From positions 1 to 12,454 of the forward strand of contig DWUW01000145.1 of assembly GCA_019120525.1 (NCBI GenBank): 12,454 nt of DNA, written 5' to 3'. The stretch comes from Candidatus Eisenbergiella stercorigallinarum (GTDB lineage: Bacteria; Bacillota; Clostridia; Lachnospirales; Lachnospiraceae). The notes beneath the pieces are model-generated. The model made no database searches, was not told the DNA's origin, and saw only the letters and a program-made list of their open reading frames with translations. Within the stretch, counting starts at the first letter, position 1. Each line of letters opens with the position of its first letter. Shown one piece after another: positions 12,381 to 12,454 of this stretch. A program made the translations under genes and the position numbers.

Positions 12381-12454
12381 CACCCTCAAATTCAGAATGT
12401 AACCAAAAGTGTAACCAGTTCGATAAAGTTTCTTTCTTCTCAGGCACTACTCTT

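Noticed and set aside
12250..12447. Minus-strand frame reading PEKKETLSNWLHFWLHSEF
   Set aside because: It crosses the leftward terminator and the Uma2 remnant, has no ribosome site and shows no family resemblance.

Overview
The window looks like a chromosomal segment of a moderately GC-rich Clostridia member, probably Lachnospiraceae. The basis is gene content: a clostridial-type class A penicillin-binding protein with a Cys-rich C-terminal module, a SEC-C protein beside a C_GCAxxG_C_C protein, a Uma2-type remnant, and strong AGGAGG ribosome binding sites throughout. Family-level placement is inference. Most of the window is ordinary core-type sequence. The accessory-looking parts are the 514-base gap at 4293-4806 and the right end after 11886.

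Left block (1-3284): a LysR-type regulator (+) sits behind a near-perfect palindrome at 8-30. It converges, with a 13-base overlap of the 3' ends, on a leftward redox operon: thioredoxin, then a CoA-disulfide-reductase-like flavoprotein fused to a rhodanese domain. The flavoprotein carries three tandem 18-base repeats that add a hexapeptide repeat to a loop.

Second block (3233-4420): a leftward two-gene unit encodes a SEC-C zinc-binding protein and a C_GCAxxG_C_C family protein. It has a recognisable promoter and a strong intrinsic terminator that separates it from the thioredoxin operon.

The gap at 4293-4806 is the most interesting stretch. A perfect TATAAT is followed by three or four strong hairpins that end in T runs oriented to the right, with no gene before them. 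The first hairpin has a C-rich, anti-Shine-Dalgarno-like loop. This could be a small structured RNA. A second promoter (TTGACA/TAGAAT) follows. Its leader holds a perfect 14-base palindrome and a complete intrinsic terminator before the start of a MATE efflux gene, which suggests that this transporter is controlled by attenuation.

The MATE gene (4807-6156) converges on a leftward set of three genes: a YigZ/IMPACT family protein, exodeoxyribonuclease III (exoA, with its own promoter inside the 3' end of the YigZ gene) and an exported lipoprotein of unknown function. Divergently from YigZ runs a large class A penicillin-binding protein, followed by an 88-residue Lys/Glu-rich coiled-coil protein and a terminator.

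The right end (11886-12454) holds a promoter-like site, a perfect 18-bp hairpin, and a decayed Uma2-family gene that has lost its catalytic core by internal deletion and also carries a frameshift and an in-frame TAG. A leftward terminator there suggests that a gene beyond the window ends near the right edge. I found no tRNA, rRNA, CRISPR array or intact mobile element.
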